From Candidatus Bacteroides pullicola (GTDB lineage Bacteria > Bacteroidota > Bacteroidia > Bacteroidales > Bacteroidaceae): a stretch of DNA of 64,000 bases. Below are positions 1 through 10,260 of the stretch, piece by piece (the first letter of the stretch is position 1; the number at the start of each line of letters is the position of its first letter). The notes beneath the pieces are model-generated. The model was not told the origin of the DNA. It saw only the letters and a program-made list of their open reading frames with translations, and searched no databases. Both the position numbers and the translations under genes were made by a program. Location of the stretch: the NCBI GenBank assembly GCA_019115825.1, contig DXCV01000029.1:20188-84187 (forward strand). The letters run 5' to 3'.

Positions 1-54
1 GCCCTCTTCAAAGTTCGGCTTTATCTTGTCGAGATAATTTCTTAACGCTTTCAT
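1..54 (-). CDS. nqrB: Na+-translocating NADH:quinone reductase subunit B, N-terminal fragment (runs off the left edge)
   Basis: Reverse complement from 54 reads MKALRNYLDKIKPNFEEG, typical of an NqrB N-terminus, directly downstream of nqrA. Confidence 0.75.
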   Translation of the reverse strand, partial: MKALRNYLDKIKPNFEEG

Positions 55-98
55 TTATGAATGATTAATGTTCAATGATAAACGGTTAATAATCAGGT

Positions 99-1448
99 TC
101 ACGCCATCTCTGCACGAAGCATGTCAAGTCCGGCACGCACAATGCGCTGCACCTCTACCTTGGAGGAGCAGACGAACTCGCACAAGGCAAAGTCTTCGGG
201 AGCCACTTCGTAGATGCCCAGAGCTTCCATCCGGTCAATATCTCCCGCAATGATGGCCTTCACCAAATACTCGGGGAAGATGTCCATGGGGAACACGCGG
301 TCATATTCATTGGACATGATCATGTGGCGTTCGCCTCCCTTGACGCGGGCGTCCACAACGTACTCCTTCTTGCCCATCAGCCAGGAAAAGTAAGAATGGC
401 TGGTGCTGTATTGGTTCAGACGCGGCATAATCCAGCCCAGCATCTCGTGGATTTCATCGCCTTCGGGGATGACGCTCAATTGAGTATGGAAAGCGCCGAG
501 GAAGCCGTTGGGAGACACTTGTTTGCCGGTCAACACGTTACCGCTAATATAGCGCAGGTCCTTGTCGGTGGTCACGTTGCCCTTGAAGACATTTGTCAGC
601 AGGGCGCCCACTTTCAGTTTGCAATAACCGGGCTTCAGCACCTCGCTGCCTGTCAAGGCCACCGTACGGGTCAAGTCCACACGCCCGGTGTTCATCAGGC
701 GTCCGATAAAGATGACAGCCTCTGCCCCAATGGTCCATACCGTCTCGCCCTTCACGATAGGGTCGATGTGGTTGATTTGCACGCCCACGTTTCCGGCAGG
801 ATGCGGACCGTCGAAGGCTGTGATGGTCACGTTCTTGGCGTTTGTCAGTGCCTGGGCAGTCTGGTTCACGCTGATGTCCAAGTAGGTCTTCGCCATGCGG
901 GACAAGGCGTCCAAGCCTGTCTGGAAGTTGGTTTCCTCACCTTTCAGGACAAACTCGAAGTCGGGTGCCAACGGATTGGAGTCGAAGGCGGAAACGAAAA
1001 TAGCTTTGGGCTTCACCGCAGGATTGGCAATCACGTCGTAGGGACGTTGACGGATGAAAGCGAACATGCCTGCATTCAGCAAGGCTTCCTTCACTTGCTC
1101 CCCACTCATCTTGGCGGGCTCCATCTTGCCAAATTCTTCGTAGTCCTGCTCGGCGGCGGCTTCCACCACGATGTTCATCACCTTACGCTTAGCTCCGCGC
1201 TCCACACTGGTGACCACTCCGCTGACCGGCGAGACGAATTTCAATTCGGGGTGGTTCTTGTCGATGAACAAGGGTCCCCCGGCCATCACATACTCCTGCT
1301 CTTTCACCACCACTTTGGGAGTGACACCGGTGAAATCATCGGGTACCAGCGAGTAGAAGCCCGGTTCTTTCACGCTCAGCCATTCCTTGGCGGCTTTGCC
1401 TTTCAGGTTAATGTCAAGGCCTTTTCGTAATTTGATTACATTTGCCAT
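99..1448 (-). CDS. nqrA: Na+-translocating NADH:quinone reductase subunit A
   Basis: 449 aa; MANVIKLRKGLDINLKGKA...FVSPVSGVVTSVERGAKRKV is characteristic of NqrA. Confidence 0.95.
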   Translation of the reverse strand: MANVIKLRKGLDINLKGKAAKEWLSVKEPGFYSLVPDDFTGVTPKVVVKEQEYVMAGGPLFIDKNHPELKFVSPVSGVVTSVERGAKRKVMNIVVEAAAEQDYEEFGKMEPAKMSGEQVKEALLNAGMFAFIRQRPYDVIANPAVKPKAIFVSAFDSNPLAPDFEFVLKGEETNFQTGLDALSRMAKTYLDISVNQTAQALTNAKNVTITAFDGPHPAGNVGVQINHIDPIVKGETVWTIGAEAVIFIGRLMNTGRVDLTRTVALTGSEVLKPGYCKLKVGALLTNVFKGNVTTDKDLRYISGNVLTGKQVSPNGFLGAFHTQLSVIPEGDEIHEMLGWIMPRLNQYSTSHSYFSWLMGKKEYVVDARVKGGERHMIMSNEYDRVFPMDIFPEYLVKAIIAGDIDRMEALGIYEVAPEDFALCEFVCSSKVEVQRIVRAGLDMLRAEMA

Positions 1449-1644
1449 GCGTCGTTTTAATTTATGGTTTCGCTAATTGCCCGCAAAAATAACAAAAAAA
1501 TGTAGAAAATCCTTGGAGAGGATGAAAAAAACACACTGATTTTCACAAATATTCTCCCAAAGCGGACAAGTCCTTTCCGCGAAGACAAAAGACGACCTCC
1601 GCGAGCAAAAGCCCGCCCTTTTGCGAAACATTGGTTGCTGAAAA

Positions 1645-1690
1645 ACAGAGCGGGCGGGGCATCTGGAAAATCCATACACCCCGCCCGGAC
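1645..1690 (-). terminator. Intrinsic terminator downstream of lysA
   Basis: CGGGCGGGG (1651-1659) pairs perfectly with CCCCGCCCG (1679-1687); T-rich tract follows on the minus strand. Confidence 0.7.
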
Positions 1691-1710
1691 ATATACCTGT
1701 CAAGTTGGAC

Positions 1711-2871
1711 TCAAATCATCTCGTCCGACGTATAACCTTGCGGCAATTCGCGGCAATTATAGACCGAAGCCATTATCTCGCCGTAAGCGCCGGCTGAACG
1801 TATAGCTATAAAATCGCCCCGCTGCACGCCGTTCAAATCTACGGCCTTGCCAAAGACATCCGAAGACTCGCAGACAGGTCCAACGACATCGTAAGTTTCC
1901 ACCGGACGCTCCGAAGAAATGTCCTCTATCTTGTGATAAGCCTGGTAAAGAGCCGGGCGAATCAAGTCAGTCATGCCCGCATCCAGGATAGCAAACTGCT
2001 TATTGGTGCCTTGCTTGACATAGAGCACCCGCGCGATAAGCGAGCCGCATTGACCAACCACCGAACGCCCCAATTCAAAGTGCAAAGTCTGGTAAGAGCG
2101 CAACTTCAAATGAGTGTTATAGGTGGCAAAATAAGCCTTGAAGTCAGGGATGGATTGCCGGTTGGGATGCGCATAGTCAATGCCCAATCCGCCTCCCACA
2201 TTGATGTATGAGATACGGATCTGGCGGGCTTCGAGCTTGTCCTGCAATTCATTGACCCGGTTGCAGAGCGCCACGAAATCGCCCATGTCCAATATCTGCG
2301 AACCGATGTGGAAATGCAAGCCGATGAACTCCACATGCTGCATGGACAGGGCAATATCCATCACCTTGTCCATATCCTCCATGCTGATGCCGAATTTGTT
2401 TTCAGCCAATCCGGTCGTAATGTTGGCGTGTGTATGGGCGCCGACATTGGGATTGATGCGGAAAGCCACACGCGCCACCTTGCCCTTGGCGGCGGCCAGC
2501 TGGTTGATAACTTCCAACTCAGGAATGGACTCCACATTGAAGCAGAAGATGTCATAATCTAGAGCCAGGTTAATTTCCCAATCCGACTTGCCTACACCGG
2601 CAAAGACAACCTTCCCAGCGGGGAAGCCTGCCTTGATGGCCGCACGTATTTCGCCTCCGCTCACGCAATCCGCACCCAATCCGCTCTCCCGGATGATGGC
2701 AAGCACCTTAGGATTGGCATTGGCCTTGACGGCATAGTGTACGGAGTAATTGCCATAACGTCCGGCTTCAGCACGGATGGCGCTCAAGGTGTCGCGCAAC
2801 ACCTTTGTATCATAATAATAAAAAGGTGTGCGCAACGACTGGAATTTATCTATAGGGAATATTCCTTTCAT
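1711..2871 (-). CDS. lysA: Diaminopimelate decarboxylase
   Basis: 386 aa; PLP fold-III decarboxylase motifs HYAVKANANPKVL and HFHIGSQ. Confidence 0.95.
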   Translation of the reverse strand: MKGIFPIDKFQSLRTPFYYYDTKVLRDTLSAIRAEAGRYGNYSVHYAVKANANPKVLAIIRESGLGADCVSGGEIRAAIKAGFPAGKVVFAGVGKSDWEINLALDYDIFCFNVESIPELEVINQLAAAKGKVARVAFRINPNVGAHTHANITTGLAENKFGISMEDMDKVMDIALSMQHVEFIGLHFHIGSQILDMGDFVALCNRVNELQDKLEARQIRISYINVGGGLGIDYAHPNRQSIPDFKAYFATYNTHLKLRSYQTLHFELGRSVVGQCGSLIARVLYVKQGTNKQFAILDAGMTDLIRPALYQAYHKIEDISSERPVETYDVVGPVCESSDVFGKAVDLNGVQRGDFIAIRSAGAYGEIMASVYNCRELPQGYTSDEMI

Positions 2872-2897
2872 AAAATCAGAGTTAATAATAAGGAGGG

Positions 2898-2978
2898 CTA
2901 AAATCCCTCTTTAGCGGTCTAAAATCCCTCTTTAGGAAGCTCAAGAGCCTCTTTAGGAAATTCAATCACCCTCTTTCG
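2898..2978. repeat. 21-bp tandem repeat (3 units plus a partial) between aspartate kinase and lysA
   Basis: CTAAAATCCCTCTTTAGCGGT / CTAAAATCCCTCTTTAGGAAG / CTCAAGAGCCTCTTTAGGAAA / TTCAATCACCCTCTTTCG. Confidence 0.8.
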
Positions 2979-4310
2979 TCAACCCTCATTGAAGAGGGCC
3001 TTGCTCAACGACTGGAGAGCCGCCTTCTTGTCGCACTCGCGGATGAGGAAAGAGATGTTGTAGTTGCTTCCGCCGAATGAAATCATACGCACCGGTATGT
3101 CGCGCATAGCATCCAAAGCCTTGGCTTCAAAGCCCACGTTCTCCCATTCCAAATCTCCCACTACACAGATGATGCACATATCCCGGTCAACGGTGACAGT
3201 GCCATATTTCTTCAAATCATCCAGGATTTCATTCAGGTGCTTCACGTTGTCGATGGAAACAGACACACCCACCTCGGACGTGCAAATCATGTCGATGGAA
3301 GTCTGGTAGCTCTCGAAAATCTCGAAGACCTTGCGCAAGAAGCCGTATGCCAGCAACATTCTGCTGGATTTGATTTTGATGGCCGTGATGTTGTCCTTGG
3401 CGGCCACGGCTTTGATTTTTCCTTTCTCCGTGTCGTTGGAAATCAACGTGCCTTCAGCCTTGGGATCCATCGTGTTGAGCAGGCGCACAGGGATGTTGGC
3501 ATACTTGGCGGGCTGTATGCACGTGGGGTGCAGGATTTTGGCGCCGAAATACGCCAACTCGGCCGCTTCCTCAAAATGCAGGTGGCGTACGGGCGAAGTC
3601 TTGTCCACGATGCGTGGGTCGTTGTTGTGCATGCCGTCAATGTCTGTCCAAATCTGTATCTCGGAGGCATTGATGGCAGCGCCAATCAGAGAAGCGGTGT
3701 AGTCACTACCACCCCGTTGCAGGTTATCAATCTCGCCGTATGCGTTGCGGCAGATGAAGCCCTGCGTGATGTAGATGTCGGCATCCGGATGCAGCTCCAA
3801 CTGGATTTGCAGCTTCTCCTTGATATATACAGGGTCAGGTTCGGCATTCTTGTCTGTCCGCATGAACTCCAAAGCAGGCAACAGGACGGCGTTCACCCCG
3901 CACTCCTGCAAGTAGAGGTTCATCATGCCGGTGGAAATCAATTCGCCCTGGGCAAGGATGACCTTTTCCTCGAAAAGCGTAAACAAGTCCTTGGTATAGG
4001 AACGGATATAATCGAAGTGGGAACGAATCAGTTCCAATCCCTTCTGCTTATACTCCGGCGTGGCATACAACTCGTCTACATGGCCACGGTATTTACCCTC
4101 CAAGCGATTGATGATTTCGTTGGCTCCTTCCGGATTTTTCTTGTACAGATAATCTGAAATCTCCACCAATGTGTTCGTTGTACCCGACATGGCGGACAAC
4201 ACCACAATCTTGCGTTCGCCATCGGTAATCAATTTGGCCACTTCCTTCATCCGTTGGGCGGAACCGACCGAAGTACCTCCAAACTTTAAAACTTTCATTC
4301 CTGTATTCAT
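2979..4310 (-). CDS. Aspartate kinase (monofunctional)
   Basis: 443 aa; MKVLKFGGTSVGSA and ACT-domain region. Confidence 0.95.
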   Translation of the reverse strand: MNTGMKVLKFGGTSVGSAQRMKEVAKLITDGERKIVVLSAMSGTTNTLVEISDYLYKKNPEGANEIINRLEGKYRGHVDELYATPEYKQKGLELIRSHFDYIRSYTKDLFTLFEEKVILAQGELISTGMMNLYLQECGVNAVLLPALEFMRTDKNAEPDPVYIKEKLQIQLELHPDADIYITQGFICRNAYGEIDNLQRGGSDYTASLIGAAINASEIQIWTDIDGMHNNDPRIVDKTSPVRHLHFEEAAELAYFGAKILHPTCIQPAKYANIPVRLLNTMDPKAEGTLISNDTEKGKIKAVAAKDNITAIKIKSSRMLLAYGFLRKVFEIFESYQTSIDMICTSEVGVSVSIDNVKHLNEILDDLKKYGTVTVDRDMCIICVVGDLEWENVGFEAKALDAMRDIPVRMISFGGSNYNISFLIRECDKKAALQSLSKALFNEG

Positions 4311-4334
4311 TTCGTTAGTTGTTAATTTCTTATC

Positions 4335-5048
4335 TTAGTCATTCTGTTCTTTCACAACCTCTGTCAACCGGTGCCCGGCACAACGGCACACCCTGCCCGG
4401 AAAATCCTCCAACAAGCGCAGGTTGTGCGTGGTCACCACGACCAAAGCCCCTTTCCGGCTGAGGTCTGCCAAAAGTGCCGCAATGGCTTGTCCGGTCTCC
4501 ACATCCAGATTGCCCGTAGGCTCATCGGCCAAAATCACTTTCGGCGAATTGAGCACCGCACGGGCTATGGCTATGCGCTGTTGCTCGCCTCCGGACAATT
4601 CATTGGGGAATTTATATCCCTTGCGCTCCATGCCTACCAAGGCCAGGACTTCCGCTATGCGCTCTTTCATCCGGCTTTTGTCTTTCCAACCCGTCGCCCG
4701 CAACACAAATTCCAAATTGTGATAGACCGTACGATCAGTCAGCAACTGAAAATCCTGGAAAATGATGCCCAGTTGTCGGCGCAATTCCGGCAAACTTCTC
4801 CGCTTGATGCGGCACATATCATATCCCAACACCTCGGCTTTACCGGAATGCACGTCCAATTCGCCATAAAACGTCTTCAGCAAACTGGTCTTTCCGGAAC
4901 CCACCTTGCCTATCAGATAAACCAATTCCCCGGGATGAAAATCCAGATTCACATCGCTCAATACGCACAACTCCTGTTGGCGCACTTCCACGTGGCTATA
5001 TTTGATTAGGGAATCGTCCATCTCTGCCGGAATCAATGTTTCTTCCAC
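4335..5048 (-). CDS. FtsE-like ABC transporter ATP-binding protein
   Basis: Walker A GKVGSGKTS, signature LSGGEQQR, Walker B VILADEPTGNLD. Confidence 0.85.
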   Translation of the reverse strand: MEETLIPAEMDDSLIKYSHVEVRQQELCVLSDVNLDFHPGELVYLIGKVGSGKTSLLKTFYGELDVHSGKAEVLGYDMCRIKRRSLPELRRQLGIIFQDFQLLTDRTVYHNLEFVLRATGWKDKSRMKERIAEVLALVGMERKGYKFPNELSGGEQQRIAIARAVLNSPKVILADEPTGNLDVETGQAIAALLADLSRKGALVVVTTHNLRLLEDFPGRVCRCAGHRLTEVVKEQND

Positions 5049-5644
5049 GTGGCGCTATGCCGCTCTTGAAGCTCACGCGCCAAGTCCTCGATGCGATAGC
5101 CCTTCGACGTCAGCAACACGATAAGGTGGTACAGCAGGTCGGCACCTTCATAGATGAGACGCTCGTCCGTACCGTTACAAGCCTCAATGACCGTTTCCAC
5201 GGCTTCTTCGCCCACCTTCTGTGCCATTTTGTTGACACCCGACTGGAAAAGGCTGGTCGTATAAGAGCCCTCAGGCATTTCTTCGTGACGCTTGCAAATG
5301 AAATCCTGCAAGGTCTTCAGGAACATCACAGGTTGCTCGTTCTTCTCCCCCCAGCAGGTATCCGTACCGGTGTGGCAAACCGGCCCTGCCGGATGCACCT
5401 GGATAAGCAAAGTGTCGCAATCGCAATCTTCCTGTATGGAAACCACAGTAAGGAAATTGCCGCTCTCCTCGCCTTTCGTCCACAGACGGTTGCGGGTGCG
5501 GCTGTAGAAGGTCACCTTGCCGGTTTCCACCGTACGGTTATAGGCCTCCTCGTTCATAAAGCCCAGCATCAACACTTTGGCCGTGTCTGCATCTTGTATG
5601 ATGGCCGGAACAAGTCCGTTCATTTTCTCAAAATTCAAGCTCAT
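5033..5644 (-). CDS. hisIE: Bifunctional phosphoribosyl-AMP cyclohydrolase/phosphoribosyl-ATP pyrophosphatase
   Basis: 203 aa; FYSRTRNRLWTKGEESGN (HisI) plus KVGEEAVETVIEA (HisE). Confidence 0.95.
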   Translation of the reverse strand: MSLNFEKMNGLVPAIIQDADTAKVLMLGFMNEEAYNRTVETGKVTFYSRTRNRLWTKGEESGNFLTVVSIQEDCDCDTLLIQVHPAGPVCHTGTDTCWGEKNEQPVMFLKTLQDFICKRHEEMPEGSYTTSLFQSGVNKMAQKVGEEAVETVIEACNGTDERLIYEGADLLYHLIVLLTSKGYRIEDLARELQERHSATWKKH

Positions 5645-5672
5645 ACCTATTTATATTTAGCATATTATCCGT

Positions 5673-6431
5673 TCATATCATCCGGACGGGAATTCCCTGG
5701 CCGCAAAGATACAACTTTAATTCGGGAATTTTGATTTCTCCGAAATGAAAAACACTGGCTGCCAACGCCGCATCGGCCTTTCCCTGCAAAAACACGTCCC
5801 TGAAATGCTCTTTGGCTCCGGCTCCACCCGATGCTATCACCGGAATGGACAACGCATCGGCCAACGCAGCCAAGGTGCTATTGGCATAACCCGTCTTCAC
5901 GCCGTCATGGTCCATGCTGGTGAAGAGCACTTCACCGGCTCCCCGTTCCTGGGCTTCCTTTGTCCAGCTGAACAATTCTTTGTCAGTTTCCACCCGTCCC
6001 CCATTCAGGTAGCAGCGCCAACCTCCATCCGTCTGCTTGGCATCTACCGCCAGGACACAGACTTGGGAGCCGAAATGCCCGGCAATCTCGTCGATCAGCT
6101 CCGGCCTACGGATGGCGGCGGAATTGATGGAAATCTTGTCCGCACCTGCATTCAACAGCCGTTCCACATCACTCAGTTCATGAATGCCTCCGCCCACCGT
6201 GAAGGGGATACTGATGTTGGCGGCAATGCGCTTCACCAACTCCGCAAATGTCTTTCTGCCTTCAAAACTGGCGGTGATGTCCAGGAATACCAGTTCATCC
6301 GCCCCTTGCTCACTATAGGCACGGGCCAGTTCCACAGGGTCTCCCGCTTGGCGCAGGTTGACGAAGTTCGTCCCCTTCACCGTTTGTCCGTCTTTGATGT
6401 CCAGACAAGGAATGATTCTCTTGGCCAGCAT
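5673..6431 (-). CDS. hisF: Imidazole glycerol phosphate synthase subunit HisF
   Basis: [23 protein letters not shown]. Confidence 0.97.
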   Translation of the reverse strand: MLAKRIIPCLDIKDGQTVKGTNFVNLRQAGDPVELARAYSEQGADELVFLDITASFEGRKTFAELVKRIAANISIPFTVGGGIHELSDVERLLNAGADKISINSAAIRRPELIDEIAGHFGSQVCVLAVDAKQTDGGWRCYLNGGRVETDKELFSWTKEAQERGAGEVLFTSMDHDGVKTGYANSTLAALADALSIPVIASGGAGAKEHFRDVFLQGKADAALAASVFHFGEIKIPELKLYLCGQGIPVRMI

Positions 6432-6444
6432 AGTATCTATAGTA

Positions 6445-7170
6445 TTAATGGTTCATTAATTTTTCCATATCCTCCAAGGTGATGCGCCCTTCATAGAAGG
6501 CTTTTCCGATGATGACGGCGGGGATGCCCGCTTCTTCCAAAGCTTCCACATCCTGAAGGCTGCCCACTCCACCACTGGCCACCAGATACAAGGATGGATG
6601 TTGGCGCAGGATTTCTTTATACAACTCCAGGGAAGGGCCTTGCAACATTCCATCCCTGCCTACGTCCGTACAAATGGCCTGAGTCACCCCTTTCAAGATG
6701 TAATCGTCCAGAAAAGGGAACAGTTCGCAAGCGCTCTCCTCTTTCCATCCGTTGACAGCAATGCGACCTTCCTTCACGTCAGCGCCCAAGATGATTCGCT
6801 CCGGGCCGTATTTTTGCAGCCAATGGCAAAACCTGTCGGGATTCTTCACGGCTATGCTTCCGCCTGTCACCAACCGCGCCCCGCACTCGAATGCAATGCG
6901 CAAATCGTCATCACTCTTGACACCTCCTCCAAAATCTATGGCCAACGATGTCTGCGTAGCCAGTTCCTCCAAGGTCCGGTAGTTCACGATGTGATGCGAA
7001 GCTGCCCCATCCAAATCCACGACATGCAGGCGGCGGATGCCATGTGCCTCGAATGCTTTCGCCACGTCCAACGGGTTTTCGTTGTACACTTTCTTGCTTT
7101 CATACTTTCCTTGCGAAAGGCGTACACATTTCCCTTCGATGATATCAATGGCAGGTATCAATTCTATCAT
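6445..7170 (-). CDS. hisA: ProFAR isomerase HisA
   Basis: [21 protein letters not shown]. Confidence 0.96.
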   Translation of the reverse strand: MIELIPAIDIIEGKCVRLSQGKYESKKVYNENPLDVAKAFEAHGIRRLHVVDLDGAASHHIVNYRTLEELATQTSLAIDFGGGVKSDDDLRIAFECGARLVTGGSIAVKNPDRFCHWLQKYGPERIILGADVKEGRIAVNGWKEESACELFPFLDDYILKGVTQAICTDVGRDGMLQGPSLELYKEILRQHPSLYLVASGGVGSLQDVEALEEAGIPAVIIGKAFYEGRITLEDMEKLMNH

Positions 7171-7183
7171 AACCCCACTTGCT

Positions 7184-7774
7184 TTATAAGTTTAAGAAAT
7201 TGCGCAAAATACGTTCGCCCACGCCACCGCTCTTTTCCGGATGGAACTGGGTGGCGTAAAAATTATCTTTGTGCAAGGCCGCGCTGAAAGGCTGGATGTA
7301 ATCCGTAACCGCCGCCGTGCAATCGTGCAACGGCACATAATAACTATGCACGAAGTAGACATACTCCTCCCTGCCGAACCCGTCAAACAGGGCGCTGTTC
7401 GTCTGTCCGATGGTGTTCCATCCCATGTGGGGCACCTTGTCTTCATGGCGGGCTGACACAAAACGCTTCACCTCTGCATCAAAAATGCCCAATCCGTCCA
7501 CGTCGCCTTCTTCTGAATGGCGGCACATCAATTGCATGCCCAGGCAGATGCCCAATACAGGTTGCTTCAATCCCACTATCACCTTGTCCAAACCTGAATC
7601 GTGCAGGTAAGACATGGTGGTCGCGGCTTCGCCAACGCCGGGGAAAATCACCCGCTCCGACCGGCGCAACACGTTTTCGTCTGCCGTGATGACCGGCTCC
7701 ACACCCAGGCGCCGCAAGGCGTAATCCACCGAACAGATGTTGCCGGCATTGTATTTGATGACAGCTACGCTCAT
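7184..7774 (-). CDS. hisH: Imidazole glycerol phosphate synthase glutamine amidotransferase subunit HisH
   Basis: Class I GATase motif GICLGMQ; HPEKSG. Confidence 0.96.
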   Translation of the reverse strand: MSVAVIKYNAGNICSVDYALRRLGVEPVITADENVLRRSERVIFPGVGEAATTMSYLHDSGLDKVIVGLKQPVLGICLGMQLMCRHSEEGDVDGLGIFDAEVKRFVSARHEDKVPHMGWNTIGQTNSALFDGFGREEYVYFVHSYYVPLHDCTAAVTDYIQPFSAALHKDNFYATQFHPEKSGGVGERILRNFLNL

Positions 7775-7786
7775 AATGTTCTCTTG

Positions 7787-8644
7787 TTAATTGAATATCA
7801 CTGTTTTGTTTTTGTACGCCAATATCTTACGCTCGATGTGCTTCTGCACGGCACGCGACAAGACAATTTTCTCCAAATCCTTACCTTTATTCACCAGGTC
7901 CTGTACGGTGTCTTTGTGCGTGATGCGCACCACATCCTGCTCGATGATAGGTCCCGCATCCAGGTCCGTAGTCACATAGTGGCTGGTTGCCCCGATGATT
8001 TTCACCCCACGCTCGAAAGCGGCATGATAGGGCTTCGCACCTACAAAGGCAGGCAGGAAAGAATGGTGTATGTTGATGATGCGGTTCGGGAAGGCTTCAA
8101 TGAGTTGCTCGGACACGACCTGCATGTAGCGTGCCAAGACGATGAAGTTGATGCCGTGCTCGGCCATCAGCTCCAGTTCGCGCCGCTCCTGTTCTGCCTT
8201 ATTCTCCTTGGTAATCGGAAAAAGATGAAAGGGAATGTCAAAACGCTCGGCCACGTGTTGCAAATCGGGATGGTTGCTGATGATGAGAGGCACCTGCACA
8301 TTCCATTCTCCGGCCGTATAGCGCGCCAACAGGTCGTAGAGGCAATGCGACATCTTGGACACGAAGATGGCCATACGCGGCGTATAATCCGAGAAATACA
8401 GGCGGAACTCCATCGCATACTTTTGGGCATAGAGCGTGGCAAAGTAATCGTGGATTTTCTCTTGCGGCACCAGGAACTTCTCCAATTCCCACTCAATGCG
8501 CATAAAGAATATGTTCTCCACATGGTCCACGTATTGGTCAAGGTAGACGATATTTCCTTTGTTCACCGTGATGAAGTCCGTCACCTCGGCCAAGATGCCC
8601 GGACGGTCGGGACAATGCAACAATAGTTTCGCGGTTTTCATCAT
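7787..8644 (-). CDS. purU: Formyltetrahydrofolate deformylase
   Basis: 285 aa; N-terminal ACT domain plus formyltransferase fold (NIHHSFLPAFVGAKPYHAAFERGVK). Confidence 0.95.
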   Translation of the reverse strand: MMKTAKLLLHCPDRPGILAEVTDFITVNKGNIVYLDQYVDHVENIFFMRIEWELEKFLVPQEKIHDYFATLYAQKYAMEFRLYFSDYTPRMAIFVSKMSHCLYDLLARYTAGEWNVQVPLIISNHPDLQHVAERFDIPFHLFPITKENKAEQERRELELMAEHGINFIVLARYMQVVSEQLIEAFPNRIINIHHSFLPAFVGAKPYHAAFERGVKIIGATSHYVTTDLDAGPIIEQDVVRITHKDTVQDLVNKGKDLEKIVLSRAVQKHIERKILAYKNKTVIFN

Positions 8645-8729
8645 TCTCTTTCTTTTTGATTACAACATTATCGGTTTACGGGCGCAAAAATAACGAATTA
8701 TCCTTAAACAGCGAACATTTTGCACAATA

Positions 8730-8767
8730 AAAAAGCCCCATCCACGGAAATCGGACAGGGCTTAGCA
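8730..8767 (-). terminator. Intrinsic terminator of the downstream NigD-like gene
   Basis: AAGCCC...GGGCTT hairpin followed by T6 on the minus strand. Confidence 0.65.
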
Positions 8768-8789
8768 TTGAGATGATTGAGAAATAAAC

Positions 8790-9491
8790 CTAATCTGCGG
8801 ATGTCTCCACGATGAAACTCTTCATCCCACCATACAGGGGGTTGACTTCTATACACAATCCTTTATAGGAAGGGAGTTGGTCGCGCACATTGTCCAACTT
8901 AAAGGAAGCAATGCCGGTCCCGCCTTGCAGTGGAGTGTCATTGTAGGCATTATGGCGGAAAGCCAGGTGCAGATAGCCATCGTCCGCAGCGTCCTGCCTT
9001 TCGTCAATGACCAGGTTCAACATGTGCTTCTTGTTCATGTCGTTACTATGATAGAACTTATACACGATGTTGACGTGGTTTTTCGTCAGCCAGATATTGT
9101 CCACATCAATGCGGTCGTTTCCGATGCTGTCTGCCTTGTCCGGCGGCATCCGGTAAATGTCTTTCGTCAAGATGTTTTCGATATGCTCCAATTTTGCATT
9201 GTAATCATAACCCGGCAACTCCCCCTCCAACAAGCTAAAATAGACGAAAGCACGCTGTTCATCTTTTACGGCATAATTGTGTATGGCGGTTGTGTCCGCC
9301 GGATACAGCTTGCTTCCGTCATCCAATTCCATATAATAATCCTGGCCTTCTATCACCCTGACCGTACCTATGGAGAAAAGCAAATCTTCAGTCCCATAGC
9401 TATTGTCATCCAGGCAGGATTGCAAGGCAATCACCGTTGCTACAACACACGCCATCCATCCGGCTGCTTTCATCTGTTTTTTACGCTTCAT
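8790..9491 (-). CDS. NigD-like lipoprotein
   Basis: Lipobox-like VIALQSC near the N-terminus; about 230 aa, similar to Bacteroidales NigD-like proteins. Confidence 0.65.
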   Translation of the reverse strand: MKRKKQMKAAGWMACVVATVIALQSCLDDNSYGTEDLLFSIGTVRVIEGQDYYMELDDGSKLYPADTTAIHNYAVKDEQRAFVYFSLLEGELPGYDYNAKLEHIENILTKDIYRMPPDKADSIGNDRIDVDNIWLTKNHVNIVYKFYHSNDMNKKHMLNLVIDERQDAADDGYLHLAFRHNAYNDTPLQGGTGIASFKLDNVRDQLPSYKGLCIEVNPLYGGMKSFIVETSAD

Positions 9492-9695
9492 ATATATTAC
9501 GCACTGTTTTTATGAGAATATTCACATTGCTTATAAGGCATGCAAATTTAAGTTTTCATTTATTTTTTGAATGCAATGATTTGCCCGATACTGCATCCGC
9601 GGCTGTTAAAGAAAGCAAAACACTATTTTTCGTCCCCTTCCGATGCAGTATTTTTGCAGTCCGTGAATTTAAAAATCGTACACGCGTCAAAAAGA

Positions 9696-10247
9696 ATGAT
9701 GGAAGAGCAAGAATTGGCCGAACACTGCAAGCAAGGGGACCGTGCTGCCTACAAAGAGCTATACGAGCGCTACGCCGGCCGCCTGCTGAACGTATGCCTT
9801 CGCTACACCGGCAACCGGGATGTAGCCGAAGACTTGCTGCATGACGGCTTCCTGAAATTGTTCGACTCGTTCGACAAGTTCACCTGGCGCGGCGAAGGTT
9901 CATTGCGTGCCTGGATGGAACGTGTGATGGTAAACGTGGTTTTACAATACCTACGACGCAACAACGTCTTGAACCAATCCACCCCGTTCGACAAGGCGCC
10001 CGAAGTCTATGAGACTCCCGACTCCTCGGACATAGAGGCCATCCCGCCTGAGGTGCTGATGGAGTTTATCCAGCAACTTCCTGCCGGCTATCGCACCGTA
10101 CTGAACCTGTATGTATTTGAAGAGAAATCCCATAAGGAAATAGCCACATTGCTGGGCATTAATGAGAAATCTTCCGCCTCGCAATTGGCACGCGCCAAAG
10201 CCTCACTGGCCATCAAAGTGCGCGAATGGATGAAAAAGAACAGTTAA
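9696..10247 (+). CDS. RNA polymerase sigma factor, ECF sigma-70 family
   Basis: MMEEQELAEHCKQGDRAAYKELYERYAGRLLNVCLRY (region 2) plus region 4 KSHKEIATLLGINEKSSASQLARAK; ORF track start 9567 looks too long. Confidence 0.9.
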   Translation: MMEEQELAEHCKQGDRAAYKELYERYAGRLLNVCLRYTGNRDVAEDLLHDGFLKLFDSFDKFTWRGEGSLRAWMERVMVNVVLQYLRRNNVLNQSTPFDKAPEVYETPDSSDIEAIPPEVLMEFIQQLPAGYRTVLNLYVFEEKSHKEIATLLGINEKSSASQLARAKASLAIKVREWMKKNS

Positions 10248-10260
10248 AACGGAAAAGCGT

